DNA of 64,000 bases, taken from NCBI RefSeq assembly GCF_003113895.1, contig NZ_BDUD01000001.1, positions 1,897,821-1,961,820 of the forward strand, in the 5' to 3' direction. A program made the translations under genes and the position numbers. Shown here one piece after another: positions 46,583 to 55,320 of this stretch (position 1 is the first letter of the stretch; each line of letters begins with the position of its first letter). This stretch comes from Nostoc commune NIES-4072 (GTDB taxonomy: Bacteria; Cyanobacteriota; Cyanobacteriia; Cyanobacteriales; Nostocaceae). A model generated the notes under the pieces. It made no database searches and was not told the DNA's origin. It saw only the letters and a list, made by a program, of their open reading frames with translations.

Positions 46583-46729
46583 ACCAATTCGCAATTCGCA
46601 ATGACGCTCGTTCCTCGCTAACGCTGCGCTAACGCAATTCGCAATTACGTTTTGTGACGGGGATTTAGACCCCGACACAAAACGTGCTGCCTATCTTGCT
46701 GGGGACTTAAACCCCCAAAGTTCGTTAAA
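46581..46729 (+). repeat. Hairpin/STRR element, copy C, with nested repeat
   Basis: The hairpin part matches copies A (1801) and B (6938). In this copy the heptamer tract is split by a 31-bp GACGCTCG...CTCGCTAACGCTGCGCTAAC repeat (46603-46633), which also occurs at 30838 and 60512. So one small repeat has inserted into another. Confidence 0.9.
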
Positions 46730-46751
46730 GCCAACGCAGAGAATTAAAAAA

Positions 46752-46779
46752 CAAAAAACCCCGGCGAAACTAACCGAGG
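46752..46779 (-). terminator. Terminator of psb34
   Basis: On the minus strand CCTCGG and CCGGGG form a stem with one G-T pair around a loop, followed by six T. It lies about 57 bases after the psb34 stop. Confidence 0.75.
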
Positions 46780-46836
46780 TAAGAGAGAGAGGTACGAATG
46801 ACGATGAGATATAGCGATACCGAAATCTAAAAAATC

Positions 46837-47007
46837 TTAGCTAACGCTAAAACCAACCAAAACTATAGTTGTGACAATTAAAGTCGCAAAAAAAGCCTGT
46901 AAAACATATTTACGTTGTTCCCAAATTGCTGGGTACTCGGCGTAATACATCTTGGGTTCAGCTGCGTAGTTATTGAGAACGCCGTCTTCGTTAGTAGTGG
47001 TGTACAT
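46837..47007 (-). CDS. psb34: Photosystem II assembly protein Psb34
   Basis: The 56-residue protein starts at the ATG 47007 (MYTTTNEDGVLNNYAAEPKM), which is the family start; a frame open further upstream is not conserved. It has the Hli-like N-terminal arm and one membrane helix (VLQAFFATLIVTTIVLVGFSV). Psb34 binds PSII assembly intermediates near CP47 where Hli proteins also dock. An HLR1-like RpaB site lies just upstream and a terminator downstream, so this is a single-gene unit. Confidence 0.92.
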   Translation of the reverse strand: MYTTTNEDGVLNNYAAEPKMYYAEYPAIWEQRKYVLQAFFATLIVTTIVLVGFSVS

Positions 47008-47031
47008 AGTTTTTTCTCTTTTTTGTTTGTT

Positions 47032-47049
47032 TATGTAACTAAATTTAAC
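47032..47049 (-). promoter_or_regulatory. HLR1-like (RpaB) site upstream of psb34
   Basis: On the minus strand GTTAAATT and GTTACATA are separated by two bases, fitting the HLR1 direct-repeat pattern with a degenerate first half. It starts 25 bases upstream of the psb34 ATG. The surrounding 26 bases match the site at 9671 with about two differences. Confidence 0.55.
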
Positions 47050-47299
47050 AATATTGTTACAAAACGTCAAGAGGACTTGACAAAAAAAGTCTAATGGCTT
47101 TAATAAAAGTTGCTTATCAGGCATAGGAGATTTAGGCAAAGCTCCTCCAGGCGCCGAAAGCGCCATATATTACGCAATTTTTTAAATCGCAAAATAAAAG
47201 GTTGGAGACACGTTAGCGTAACGATTTCGCGTCTCTACTAGTAATCGCATTTAGCGCTTATAATATTGCAATCGTTTTTGGATGAAGTAAAATCTACAT

Positions 47300-48346
47300 T
47301 TAATTCTTCATCACCGCATCCAAAAGCACATTGGCATCAAAGCGGACTACATCAGTGCAAGGTAGCCCAGTTTCTGCTATTGTTTGAGCAATGCTTTCCT
47401 CAGCCGCAGACTGATCTAGATGGGCTGTGTTCAGCGCTATCCCCACTACAGGAACACTTGCAAAAGCACCACCAGCACTAGCAACAGTTTCATAAAGCCG
47501 AATCACCTCTGGTAAAGGTGGAATTAGTACATGAGGATGATTACGTACATGAACTTGTCCGGCGCGATGTGCTAACAGCAGTTGGGTTGGTTGCGAACCA
47601 CGAATTAGGGGTAAGGTTGCCGTTGAACCAGGGTGTAGCAGTGAACCTTGTCCTTCAATGTGCAAAATGTCGTGGTTTTTGCCATAGCGCATAACTATCT
47701 GTTCCACAGCACCGGCGGCAAAGTCTACGCGCACGGCATCTAAAGGCACGCCGTCTCCTTCTAACATCACTCCAGTTTGACCGGTAGCGAGGAATTTAGA
47801 ACGCCAACCTCGCTGTTTTGCAGCCCAATGTAACTCTAGACTAGTTGACATTTTACCGATCGCCATGTCGGTTCCTACTGTCAACACCCGCCGACAGGAA
47901 AGGGTACGTGCCATTCCACTAGCAACACTTATATTAGGCGGCTCTTTACGTACATCCCAAATTACTTGCCCTGGTTTGAGCAGTGCATTTAACTCTGGTA
48001 TATTTGCCATTGGTGTATGTAAACCATTTACCAGCGACATTCCAGCTTCTAGAGCGCCTTTAATTTCCAACCAGTAATCATCTGGTACAGCACCACCTCC
48101 TGGAGCAATGCCTATTACTAAGACTTCTGGCTTGTATTCAAGGGCTGCGGCTACCGATGCTACTATTGGGACATCACGCTTGATATTGGTTAATTCTGGT
48201 AGGGATTTGCCAGCACACTCGCGATCAATTACGGCTACGATTGGGGCTTCACTGTAACGTAAAATTGCTAGCCCTGTTTTGCCGTGAGTCCCAATAATTC
48301 CGTCATGCAGTAAGATAGCTACTCGTTGATTAGGTGATAGACGCAC
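47300..48346 (-). CDS. dgcN: DgcN-type N-acyltransferase (DUF1611), D-glutamate catabolism
   Basis: The 348-residue protein is a DUF1611 member with a P-loop-like segment (VLTVGTDMAIGKMSTSLELHW) and the conserved EGQGSLLHPG motif. In marine bacteria DgcN N-acetylates D-glutamate and DgcA then racemises it. Here the enolase-type gene lies directly upstream and overlaps it by 17 bases, as in such operons. The start is GTG 48346, with a G-rich run upstream. The substrate in this organism is inferred from the pair. Confidence 0.8.
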   Translation of the reverse strand: MRLSPNQRVAILLHDGIIGTHGKTGLAILRYSEAPIVAVIDRECAGKSLPELTNIKRDVPIVASVAAALEYKPEVLVIGIAPGGGAVPDDYWLEIKGALEAGMSLVNGLHTPMANIPELNALLKPGQVIWDVRKEPPNISVASGMARTLSCRRVLTVGTDMAIGKMSTSLELHWAAKQRGWRSKFLATGQTGVMLEGDGVPLDAVRVDFAAGAVEQIVMRYGKNHDILHIEGQGSLLHPGSTATLPLIRGSQPTQLLLAHRAGQVHVRNHPHVLIPPLPEVIRLYETVASAGGAFASVPVVGIALNTAHLDQSAAEESIAQTIAETGLPCTDVVRFDANVLLDAVMKN

Positions 48347-49385
48347 TTTGTTGTACCCCCAAGCCTGGTAAATCGTTTGGCAAAACTCTCCCTTGTTTTA
48401 GCAATAATGCACCCGTAAACGGATCATCGATTAAGTTGAGGTGACTGTCTAAATCTAGATAATCAGCTAGTGGCGCCAGCTGTAATGCTGCTGTATTAGC
48501 TAGCGAACTGTCAGAATAGCAACCAAACATTACTTGCAACCGATATGCTCGCGCTGTATGTACCATTCGCATTGCTTCGGTTAGTCCCCCTGATTTCATC
48601 AGTTTGATATTAATACCATCCACGTAGTTTGCCAAATGAGGAATATCGGCGCTTGTAAAGCAACTTTCATCAACAAAGATGGGCAGGGGAGAGTGTTCTT
48701 TGAGTTTTGCTAAACTTTTTTCCTGTCCCCGTGGCAATGGCTGTTCTACATATTTTATACCTAAATTAGCTAGCCAATTGCACATTGCGATCGCATCCTC
48801 CAAGCTCCAACCTCCATTAGCATCAACGAAAAATTCTAGTAATGGTGCTTCTTCTTGCACTGCCAAGAGCATTTTTTTATCTGCATCTATGCCATCTGGA
48901 CTACCTAGCTTCACCTTGAAAAGGCGGACATCAGTAAATTGTAACCAGTCTCGCGCTCTCGCCCTGGCTCCTTCAGGCGAATTAATCCCAATTGTGACAG
49001 AAGTCGGGACTATTTGATTGCGATCGAGTCCCCAAATTTGCCATAAGGGTAATCCTACGCGCTTACCCAACCAGTCGTGCATTGCTATATCCAAGGCAGC
49101 TTTTGCAGCAGAAGGAACCTGGTTTTGTGTTAAAACTTGCTCAATTTCCTGTCGCTGTAAGGGGCTGAATCCTTGCAACAGTGGCACAACTTGCTGTAGG
49201 GCGTCTTTGATTGCATCAGTTGATTGTCGATGATTACCCACACCGAATGGTGATGCTTCCCCCCAGCCTTCGATCCCATATTCTGAAATTCTCACCCAGA
49301 CATTAGTTGTCTGTGCCGTTGTACCTCGACTAATAGTCAACGGAAACCTTTTGTTTACTGTAAATAAATTTATATTTATTTGCAT
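48330..49385 (-). CDS. dgcA: Enolase-superfamily epimerase/racemase (DgcA or L-Ala-D/L-Glu epimerase)
   Basis: The 351-residue protein has a capping domain and a barrel with FKVKLG (KxK), FVDANGGW, EQPL, VDESCF and IKLMKSGG, the residues of muconate-lactonizing-type epimerases. Such enzymes epimerise Ala-Glu dipeptides from peptidoglycan or N-acetyl-D-glutamate. The coupling with a DUF1611 gene favours the D-glutamate route, so the symbol is tentative. It starts at ATG 49385 and is the first gene of the two-gene unit. Confidence 0.85.
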   Translation of the reverse strand: MQININLFTVNKRFPLTISRGTTAQTTNVWVRISEYGIEGWGEASPFGVGNHRQSTDAIKDALQQVVPLLQGFSPLQRQEIEQVLTQNQVPSAAKAALDIAMHDWLGKRVGLPLWQIWGLDRNQIVPTSVTIGINSPEGARARARDWLQFTDVRLFKVKLGSPDGIDADKKMLLAVQEEAPLLEFFVDANGGWSLEDAIAMCNWLANLGIKYVEQPLPRGQEKSLAKLKEHSPLPIFVDESCFTSADIPHLANYVDGINIKLMKSGGLTEAMRMVHTARAYRLQVMFGCYSDSSLANTAALQLAPLADYLDLDSHLNLIDDPFTGALLLKQGRVLPNDLPGLGVQQSASIT

Positions 49386-49552
49386 ATTTGTTATTAGTGG
49401 AATAGTACTTATAATTTGTTTGTAGAGTGTTTAGAGTTAGGTTTGCGTAGATGATATTCGAGGCAAATCTCTCAGGGGCGATCGCAGCATAAACACATCA
49501 TGATGAAACTCTAGGTTTTCCTGAGAGATTGATGCTTTTTGGGCGAGATTGT

Positions 49553-49996
49553 TTACTCCAGAATCAAGTTACACTGCTTTTGTTCAAGTGAACATATTGC
49601 TCGTTTACCTTGTAAACGCTCTCCCTTCTGTGAAATTTGAACATTACCAGACAAAGTAACTTGTCCTCCTCCTGGCACATATCGAATCTCATCAGCATTG
49701 GCTTCAATTTGAGCTTCTGGATATACCCAAGTAGCGTTGCCAATTGCTCTTATTTCTTTTGTACTCTCATCATAGTTTTGAACATCTGATCTGAGAGTCA
49801 TTTGTCCCGTTTCAATCACTTGGGCAATAGTCTGCGCGTTTGCTTTTGTATCACCCGTTGAGTAGAGAAATGTTGAAACCCATTTAGGAATCTGCCCTGA
49901 AGTCATGGTTGGAATAACGAAAACAGCAGCGATCGCAATTGAGGCACAAGCGACTAGAGAGGCGCGGCGATTTAACCGCCCAAGCAAAAAGTTCAT
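49553..49996 (-). CDS. OstA/LptA-like domain protein
   Basis: The start at ATG 49996 has AAGGAG eight bases upstream; a GTG three codons earlier overlaps that site. The 147-residue protein has an N-terminal membrane anchor (ASLVACASIAIAAVFVIPTM) and a C-terminal OstA-type beta strand region (IEANADEIRYVPGGGQVTLSGNVQISQKGERLQGKRAI). LptA/OstA proteins carry lipopolysaccharide across the periplasm. This one is short and anchored, so its exact place in the Lpt bridge is not clear. Confidence 0.75.
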   Translation of the reverse strand: MNFLLGRLNRRASLVACASIAIAAVFVIPTMTSGQIPKWVSTFLYSTGDTKANAQTIAQVIETGQMTLRSDVQNYDESTKEIRAIGNATWVYPEAQIEANADEIRYVPGGGQVTLSGNVQISQKGERLQGKRAICSLEQKQCNLILE

Positions 49997-50222
49997 TTGA
50001 TTCACTCCTTGGTCGGTCTTTTGATTTAAACTTGATTGGTGAGCCTGTAATAGTTTAGCTTCTAGTTGAGCCTTAAATGTCGGATCTGGCTCAATACTTT
50101 AGAATAATATTAACAAAGTTTCTATATAGTGTCCTTGTAAGGATGATGTACAGAATTTTTATATATATCACCGTGATTATGGTCACGACAGAGGCCAAGT
50201 AGATAAATTCAGGGTTCGTAAC

Positions 50223-50606
50223 GTGGATGTTCTAATTGAGTCAACAAGGAGCTTTGAAAAGGATCTTGGCAGGCTGAGTGAAGATGAAAAAGCTACAACG
50301 GTTAAAAAAATTAATGATTGCGCCAGTCTTTTTCCAACTCAAAAAGCTGACGTTTATCGTAAGTTGCGTCGTCTTCCCCTACCTTCACATATTAATGGCT
50401 ATGAATCTTCGCTCTACACGCTAAGGGTTTCGCAGAAACTAAGGGTAATTTTGACAGTTGACGAAGATCCAATTTTTGGGCAAGTTATTTTTACTCTTTT
50501 TCGAGTGGTTAAACACGATGACCTCGATAAAGCATATAAAGGTGTGGCAGAGTCTTTGTATCAAGGATTACTTCACCAAAATCAAGAAACTGCCCGGATC
50601 TCGTAA
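50223..50606 (+). CDS. RelE/ParE-like toxin-type protein
   Basis: The 127-residue protein has the RelE-like pattern FEKDLGRLSEDEKATTVKKI, LYTLRVSQKLRVILTVDED and FRVVKHDDLDKAY. The family comprises mRNA interferases or gyrase poisons. The start is GTG. No antitoxin gene is adjacent; the next ORF, nine bases downstream, also looks RelE-like. It may be an orphan toxin or a domesticated member. Confidence 0.6.
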   Translation: MDVLIESTRSFEKDLGRLSEDEKATTVKKINDCASLFPTQKADVYRKLRRLPLPSHINGYESSLYTLRVSQKLRVILTVDEDPIFGQVIFTLFRVVKHDDLDKAYKGVAESLYQGLLHQNQETARIS

Positions 50607-50614
50607 GTTGGTTT

Positions 50615-50950
50615 ATGGCACAAACCCTTACTCTGTGTGATGAATACGGCATTATTTATCAAGCTATGAAGATTTTGGCAGATGACGAGCTAAAGATTGC
50701 TTTTCTTGAAGCCTTGGCAGAACTTGAAGATAACGAGTGTCACAGAACAAGAAAATTTCCAAAAACGAGGCTGCACAAAGTAAAAGGTGTGAAGCAGGCA
50801 ATTTATCGTGCTGATATCGATAAAGTCTCAGGTTGGCGTATCCACGTTCAATATATTAATGGGCAAATTCATCTCAAGGATATTATCGAAGGGCAAAGAC
50901 ACGATGATGTAATTGAGGTGATTAAATCTAAAAAGGCACGCTATGAATAA
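50615..50950 (+). CDS. Small protein with RelE-like C-terminal region
   Basis: This is a 111-residue protein. The first half is helical and acidic (ADDELKIAFLEALAELEDNE). The second half (YRADIDKVSGWRIHVQYINGQIHLKDIIEGQRHDDVIEVIKSKKARYE) resembles RelE-type toxins. It follows the previous ORF by eight bases and so is probably co-transcribed. The first half might act like an antitoxin arm, but that is speculation. Confidence 0.6.
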   Translation: MAQTLTLCDEYGIIYQAMKILADDELKIAFLEALAELEDNECHRTRKFPKTRLHKVKGVKQAIYRADIDKVSGWRIHVQYINGQIHLKDIIEGQRHDDVIEVIKSKKARYE

Positions 50951-51107
50951 TCCTCATTATTAAGTAACATCACACCCAAAAAAGCCTTCGCACCGTAACG
51001 CCTCAATATGGTCGGTTGAGTTGCATAAGTTGTCTGCATCTAGTGAGCTTAGTCGTTAGTTTTCGGTAGCGAGTTTGAGTATCTACGCCATCTAATTTTT
51101 TAGTTTT

Positions 51108-52031
51108 TTATCTTGCCCATTGTCGTAAAATATAATGATAAAAAGCCTCTTTATCTACCTTATCCATTGCAGAAATTTTTCGACCCCCAGGAACTACTTT
51201 AGTACGTCCCTGACTAAGACCAGTGGTGATAATTTCTGTTTCCCATTCGCGTAATTGATAATATTCTGGGTGTCCTAGATAAGCTGTCGCTAGCACATCC
51301 CAAAAATAATAATCTTGGGGGATAACTAGTGCATAACATTGTCCGGCTAAATCAGAGATGGGATAGTGGCGTTGTCGCCCCATTTTGTATACTAACTCCG
51401 ATGTGACTGGGACATTGTTAGTCAAATCCAAAGGACACATAATAATTTCAATTTGCGTTTGCCATACCCGCGCTGCTGAAACCGCATCCCAATAAACATT
51501 CCATTCGGCAGAACCATCTTGTCCTGCTTCCAAACTTTTTTCTACATTGCCACCAACATTTAATGCACCCCCCATCCACACAATTTTGTGAATCTTGGCT
51601 TCAATATCCGGTGCTTTGTCTAACGCCACTGCTACCGTGGTCAAGGGGCCAGTTACCATCAACGTTACGGGGTCTGATGCCTCCTGCAACACCTTGATTA
51701 TGAAATCTTGACCTGTTTCGGCAACCAAAGGCGTAGTGATGGTTTCGCTTTGATTGAGAATGGGGAGATGGTCAACGATAAACGAATCACGGCGATAGAG
51801 AGTAGGAAATGGATTGATACCGCGCACAGTACTTTCTGCTACCGGAATATGAGAAAATCCCATCAAATCTATAATTTTACGTGTGGCGCTAACAGCAGGT
51901 TGAATGTAGCAATCTGCTGGAGTGACGACAACACCAAGAAGTTCAATATGATCCATCGTCAACAGCAACATAGTTGCTAAATAATCATCTACGCCGCCAT
52001 CGTGATCCATTAATACTAGTTGTTTTGTCAT
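51108..52031 (-). CDS. Nucleoside hydrolase
   Basis: The start at ATG 52031 gives 307 residues beginning MTKQLVLMDHDGGVDDYLA, where the calcium-binding DxDGxxDD motif sits at the expected distance from the N-terminus. A frame 55 codons longer is antisense to the deaminase gene and not conserved. The NH fold continues with VTGPLTTVAVALD, WMGGALNVGGN and the late DVLATAYLGHPEYY. These enzymes cleave ribonucleosides to base and ribose. The gene is divergent from a cytosine deaminase with only 15 bases between start codons. Confidence 0.9.
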   Translation of the reverse strand: MTKQLVLMDHDGGVDDYLATMLLLTMDHIELLGVVVTPADCYIQPAVSATRKIIDLMGFSHIPVAESTVRGINPFPTLYRRDSFIVDHLPILNQSETITTPLVAETGQDFIIKVLQEASDPVTLMVTGPLTTVAVALDKAPDIEAKIHKIVWMGGALNVGGNVEKSLEAGQDGSAEWNVYWDAVSAARVWQTQIEIIMCPLDLTNNVPVTSELVYKMGRQRHYPISDLAGQCYALVIPQDYYFWDVLATAYLGHPEYYQLREWETEIITTGLSQGRTKVVPGGRKISAMDKVDKEAFYHYILRQWAR

Positions 52032-52046
52032 AGAAGGAGAATTAAT

Positions 52047-52478
52047 ATGGATGAGTTTATGGAAGCTGCTATTCAAGAAGCAAAACAAGGCAGACAAGAA
52101 GGGGGAATTCCGATTGGTTCGGTTCTCGTCAAAGATGGCAAAATTTTGGGCAGAGGACACAATAAACGTGTGCAAGACGCAGATCCTGTCACCCATGCGG
52201 AAATTGATTGTCTCCGTAATGCTGGGAGAGTTGGCAGCTACAGAGGTACAACACTCTATTCAACTTTAATGCCGTGCTACCTGTGCGCTGGGGCAGTGGT
52301 GCAATTTGGGATTAAAAAAGTCATCGTTGGAGAATCCAGAACTTTTCCTGGTGCTAAAGAATTTATGGTATCTCACGGTGTGGAAGTAATTGATCTTAAT
52401 CTTGATGATTGCGAACAGATGATGAGTGAGTTTATTGAAACTAATCCCGAACTTTGGAATGAAGATATCGGTAATTAG
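52047..52478 (+). CDS. Cytosine deaminase (Fcy1-like, zinc CDA fold)
   Basis: The start at ATG 52047 has AAGGAG at good spacing. The 143-residue protein shows HAEIDCLRNAG and MPCYLCAGAVVQFG, the zinc-binding HxE and PCxxC motifs, and resembles yeast Fcy1 in length and in GIKKVIVGESRTFPGAKEFM. It should convert cytosine to uracil. The divergent nucleoside hydrolase would release the base, so the pair forms a salvage module. Confidence 0.88.
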   Translation: MDEFMEAAIQEAKQGRQEGGIPIGSVLVKDGKILGRGHNKRVQDADPVTHAEIDCLRNAGRVGSYRGTTLYSTLMPCYLCAGAVVQFGIKKVIVGESRTFPGAKEFMVSHGVEVIDLNLDDCEQMMSEFIETNPELWNEDIGN

Positions 52479-52583
52479 AGACGCGATTAATCGTACAAGA
52501 GAGACGCGATTAATCGGCGTCTGTACAAGAGAGATGCGATTAATCGTACAAGAGAGACGCGATTAATCGCGTCTGTACAAGAG
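52477..52583. repeat. Tandem copies of a GACGCGATTAATCG palindrome repeat
   Basis: Four units containing GA(C/T)GCGATTAATCG alternate with and without CGTCTGTACAA, so a dimeric unit of about 52 bp appears twice. The related perfect palindrome AGAGACGCGATT/AATCGCGTCTCT lies at 55233. The repeat begins at the deaminase stop codon. Confidence 0.9.
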
Positions 52584-52709
52584 TTGCTCGTGTCTTGGTG
52601 ACTTTTGATAGGAGAATTATGGTAGGAGGTAGGAGCGATCGCTATCTAAAAAGTCACCAAGCTTCTAACCCAGACAAAAAAGTTACCTCCACATGGGCAC
52701 TCATCACTC

Positions 52710-53834
52710 CTAACCTAGCAAAAGTGTGCTGTTATTATCAATCAGCGTCAGAGTTGCATTAGTAGCCATAGCGGGGTTTTGCTGCGCCAATGCACCATAG
52801 GACTGAATGTAACGCCGCACTTCTAGCGGAAAGTGGGGGTAATCTAATACTGCATCACCATCGGCAATAGTTGCCCAGAACTCGCGCAAACTAGGAGCTA
52901 ATTTTTTTGCCTGTGATAATGGTAAGTTTAATGGAGAGTGAGTTAGTAGCTTGATGAGGAAGGGGAAAGAGCGATCGCCCATCCACTGCCGCGATGACTG
53001 TTGCAAGTCGGGGAACTCAGGCACTGACTCAACCCGATGAGATAAAATTTGCAACGATTCTTTACCTTGGTCATCCCGATGAAACTCTAGCACCCGATAA
53101 GGGTGAGGATAACTCACTAAAGAACCAGTGGTAATATCATACACTCCATCTGAGTAAGCAATATCCTGAACGTGCAAATGCCCCGTAAATACTAGTTTGA
53201 CTCCGTAGCACCTTAGCAACTGCAACAGTTCTGCTGAATTGGACAACATGTATCGATTTGCCAGTGGATGGTTTGATTGATTAGGCAAATGCTCGACCAC
53301 ATTATGATGCACCATCACCAGAACTAATTCATCAACAGATGCCGCCAGCACCTCTTCTAACCACCGTAGCTGTTTGGCATCCAAACACCCCACCTGCTCA
53401 CCTTGGTCATTAAAGGAGTTAGAATTCAGCCCAATCAGCTTAACTCCAGGCAATAACTGACGAACGTAGTAAATCTGTTGTGGATCTTCATAGCCATACT
53501 TTGTGTAATAGTAGGGAAAATCCGCAAAAGCAATTGATTGCTGATCAGCCCACAGCACAGGAACGTCATGATTGCCAGGAACAACATAGACAGGAAAAGG
53601 TAGCTGGGCTAAACACTGTTGCAACCAGGCGTGGTTCTCTGGTTCGCCATGCTGGGTTAAGTCTCCTGGTAACAATAAGAAATCTAAATCGAGTTGTGTT
53701 AAATGTTCTAGTACACTTTGAAACGCCGAGATACTGACTTCTACTAGGTGAAATCGGTTAGGATGATCCCAGATTGTGTGAGGAAGTGCCAGGTGTAAGT
53801 CACTGACTACTGCAAAGCGAAAATTGAGAGCCAT
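52710..53834 (-). CDS. Metallophosphoesterase (calcineurin-like)
   Basis: The 374-residue protein has the five metal motifs of the family: SDLHL, GDLTQHGEPEN, GNHD, VHHN and GHLHVQD. It resembles CpdA/Icc-type cyclic nucleotide phosphodiesterases in the first 270 residues and has a cyanobacterial C-terminal extension. The substrate is not known. No signal peptide is seen, so it is cytoplasmic. It is a single gene on its strand. Confidence 0.88.
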   Translation of the reverse strand: MALNFRFAVVSDLHLALPHTIWDHPNRFHLVEVSISAFQSVLEHLTQLDLDFLLLPGDLTQHGEPENHAWLQQCLAQLPFPVYVVPGNHDVPVLWADQQSIAFADFPYYYTKYGYEDPQQIYYVRQLLPGVKLIGLNSNSFNDQGEQVGCLDAKQLRWLEEVLAASVDELVLVMVHHNVVEHLPNQSNHPLANRYMLSNSAELLQLLRCYGVKLVFTGHLHVQDIAYSDGVYDITTGSLVSYPHPYRVLEFHRDDQGKESLQILSHRVESVPEFPDLQQSSRQWMGDRSFPFLIKLLTHSPLNLPLSQAKKLAPSLREFWATIADGDAVLDYPHFPLEVRRYIQSYGALAQQNPAMATNATLTLIDNNSTLLLG

Positions 53835-54248
53835 TGATTTATGAAAATGTTAAAAGCAGAGGTTAAAACAAGCCTTTTCCCAAAAGTATAACGCTTGCTT
53901 TGTTTCGCTGCTCAGGAGTCCATTTACTTAATATTTGTATACATTGAGCATAGATTAAACGCTATGCTGACAATTAATTTCAAGGCTGAATATAACTATT
54001 AATCTGAAAAAATTATTAGAGATTTGATTGCTAAACTCAGAAAGTCAAACGCTCAGTGATTTAAATTCTCTAGTCGATATTTCTAAAACGCGCTTCAACC
54101 AAATTTATGTTTGTTGAGCAGCAGATAGCTTTTTCGTACTATCTGACCAGATTGTATGCTACTTAAAAAGCCAGCAAGTCAACTAACTCTGCTACTCATC
54201 TTTTCGGTAAAATAACTTAGCAGATCAGCAAGGAACAGGTTCAGGATC
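53835..54248. other. Intergenic region, divergent promoters
   Basis: This 414-base gap between the divergent phosphoesterase and mtnP genes holds nothing else I can identify. Confidence 0.5.
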
Positions 54249-55121
54249 ATGGCTCAAGCTAGTATTGGGATTATTGGTGGTAGTGGTCTGTATAAAATGG
54301 ACGCGCTCAAAGATATAGAAGAGGTACATATCCAAACCCCCTTCGGTTCACCATCAGATGCTTTGATTCTGGGGACTTTAGATGGTACACGGGTAGCTTT
54401 TCTGGCGCGTCATGGTCGTAATCACGCGCTGTTACCCTCTGAGTTACCGTTTCGCGCTAATATCTATGCGATGAAGCAATTGGGTGTGAAGTATTTAATT
54501 TCAGCTAGTGCTGTGGGTTCTTTGAAAGAAGAAGCAAAACCACTGGATATGGTAGTTCCAGATCAGTTTATTGACAGAACGAAAAATCGAATTTCAACGT
54601 TTTTTGGTGAGGGAATTGTTGCTCACATTGCTTTTGGCGATCCGATTTGTAAGAATTTGGCTAGTGTGTTGGCAGATGCGATCGCATCTCTTAATTTACC
54701 AGAAGTTACTCTCCATCGCGGTGGCACTTATGTGTGCATGGAAGGGCCAGCTTTTTCCACCAAAGCGGAATCAAATCTTTACCGCAGTTGGGGTGCAACA
54801 ATCATTGGGATGACGAATTTACCAGAGGCGAAGTTGGCTAGGGAAGCCGAAATTGCATACTCAACCTTAGCGTTGGTGACAGATTATGATTGTTGGCATC
54901 CAGATCACGACAGTGTGACGGTAGAATTGGTGATTGGCAATTTGCTGCGAAATGCTGTGAATGCTCAAAAAGTAATTCAAGAAACCGTGCGACGCTTGAG
55001 TGAAAATCCGCCGCCGAGTGAGGCGCATTCGGCGTTGCAGTATGCGATTTTGACTCAGTTAGATAAAGCACCAGCAGCGACGAAGGAAAAGTTAGGGTTA
55101 TTGTTGCAGAAGTATTTGTAG
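54249..55121 (+). CDS. mtnP: S-methyl-5'-thioadenosine phosphorylase
   Basis: The 290-residue purine nucleoside phosphorylase-fold enzyme has the phosphate loop [56 protein letters not shown] and [18 protein letters not shown]. It splits methylthioadenosine to adenine and methylthioribose-1-phosphate in methionine salvage and polyamine synthesis. The ATG is shared with homologues ([11 protein letters not shown]). It is monocistronic. Confidence 0.95.
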   Translation: MAQASIGIIGGSGLYKMDALKDIEEVHIQTPFGSPSDALILGTLDGTRVAFLARHGRNHALLPSELPFRANIYAMKQLGVKYLISASAVGSLKEEAKPLDMVVPDQFIDRTKNRISTFFGEGIVAHIAFGDPICKNLASVLADAIASLNLPEVTLHRGGTYVCMEGPAFSTKAESNLYRSWGATIIGMTNLPEAKLAREAEIAYSTLALVTDYDCWHPDHDSVTVELVIGNLLRNAVNAQKVIQETVRRLSENPPPSEAHSALQYAILTQLDKAPAATKEKLGLLLQKYL

Positions 55122-55232
55122 TATAAGAATTCAGAATTTATTAAGGCTTGGAAACCCCAATTTCATAATTTGAAGAAATTAAGCAGCCTTACCACCCTTA
55201 ATTTTCCAGCAATTATGACTGCTGATTTCTAT

Positions 55233-55256
55233 AGAGACGCGATTAATCGCGTCTCT
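55233..55256. repeat. 24-bp perfect palindrome
   Basis: AGAGACGCGATT followed by its exact reverse complement. The core is shared with the array at 52477-52583. Confidence 0.9.
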
Positions 55257-55320
55257 TGAATTCTTACAAAATAACTAATGGCAAATGACAGACAAGACCT
55301 CGCTGATATAATACCCATCT

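Noticed and set aside
51108..52196. Longer nucleoside hydrolase with 55 extra N-terminal residues
   Set aside because: The extension is antisense to the deaminase gene and displaces the conserved DxDxxxDD motif from its usual N-terminal position.
52477..52583. Possible CRISPR-like direct repeats
   Set aside because: The 'spacers' are themselves repeats and the core is a dispersed palindrome found elsewhere in the window.
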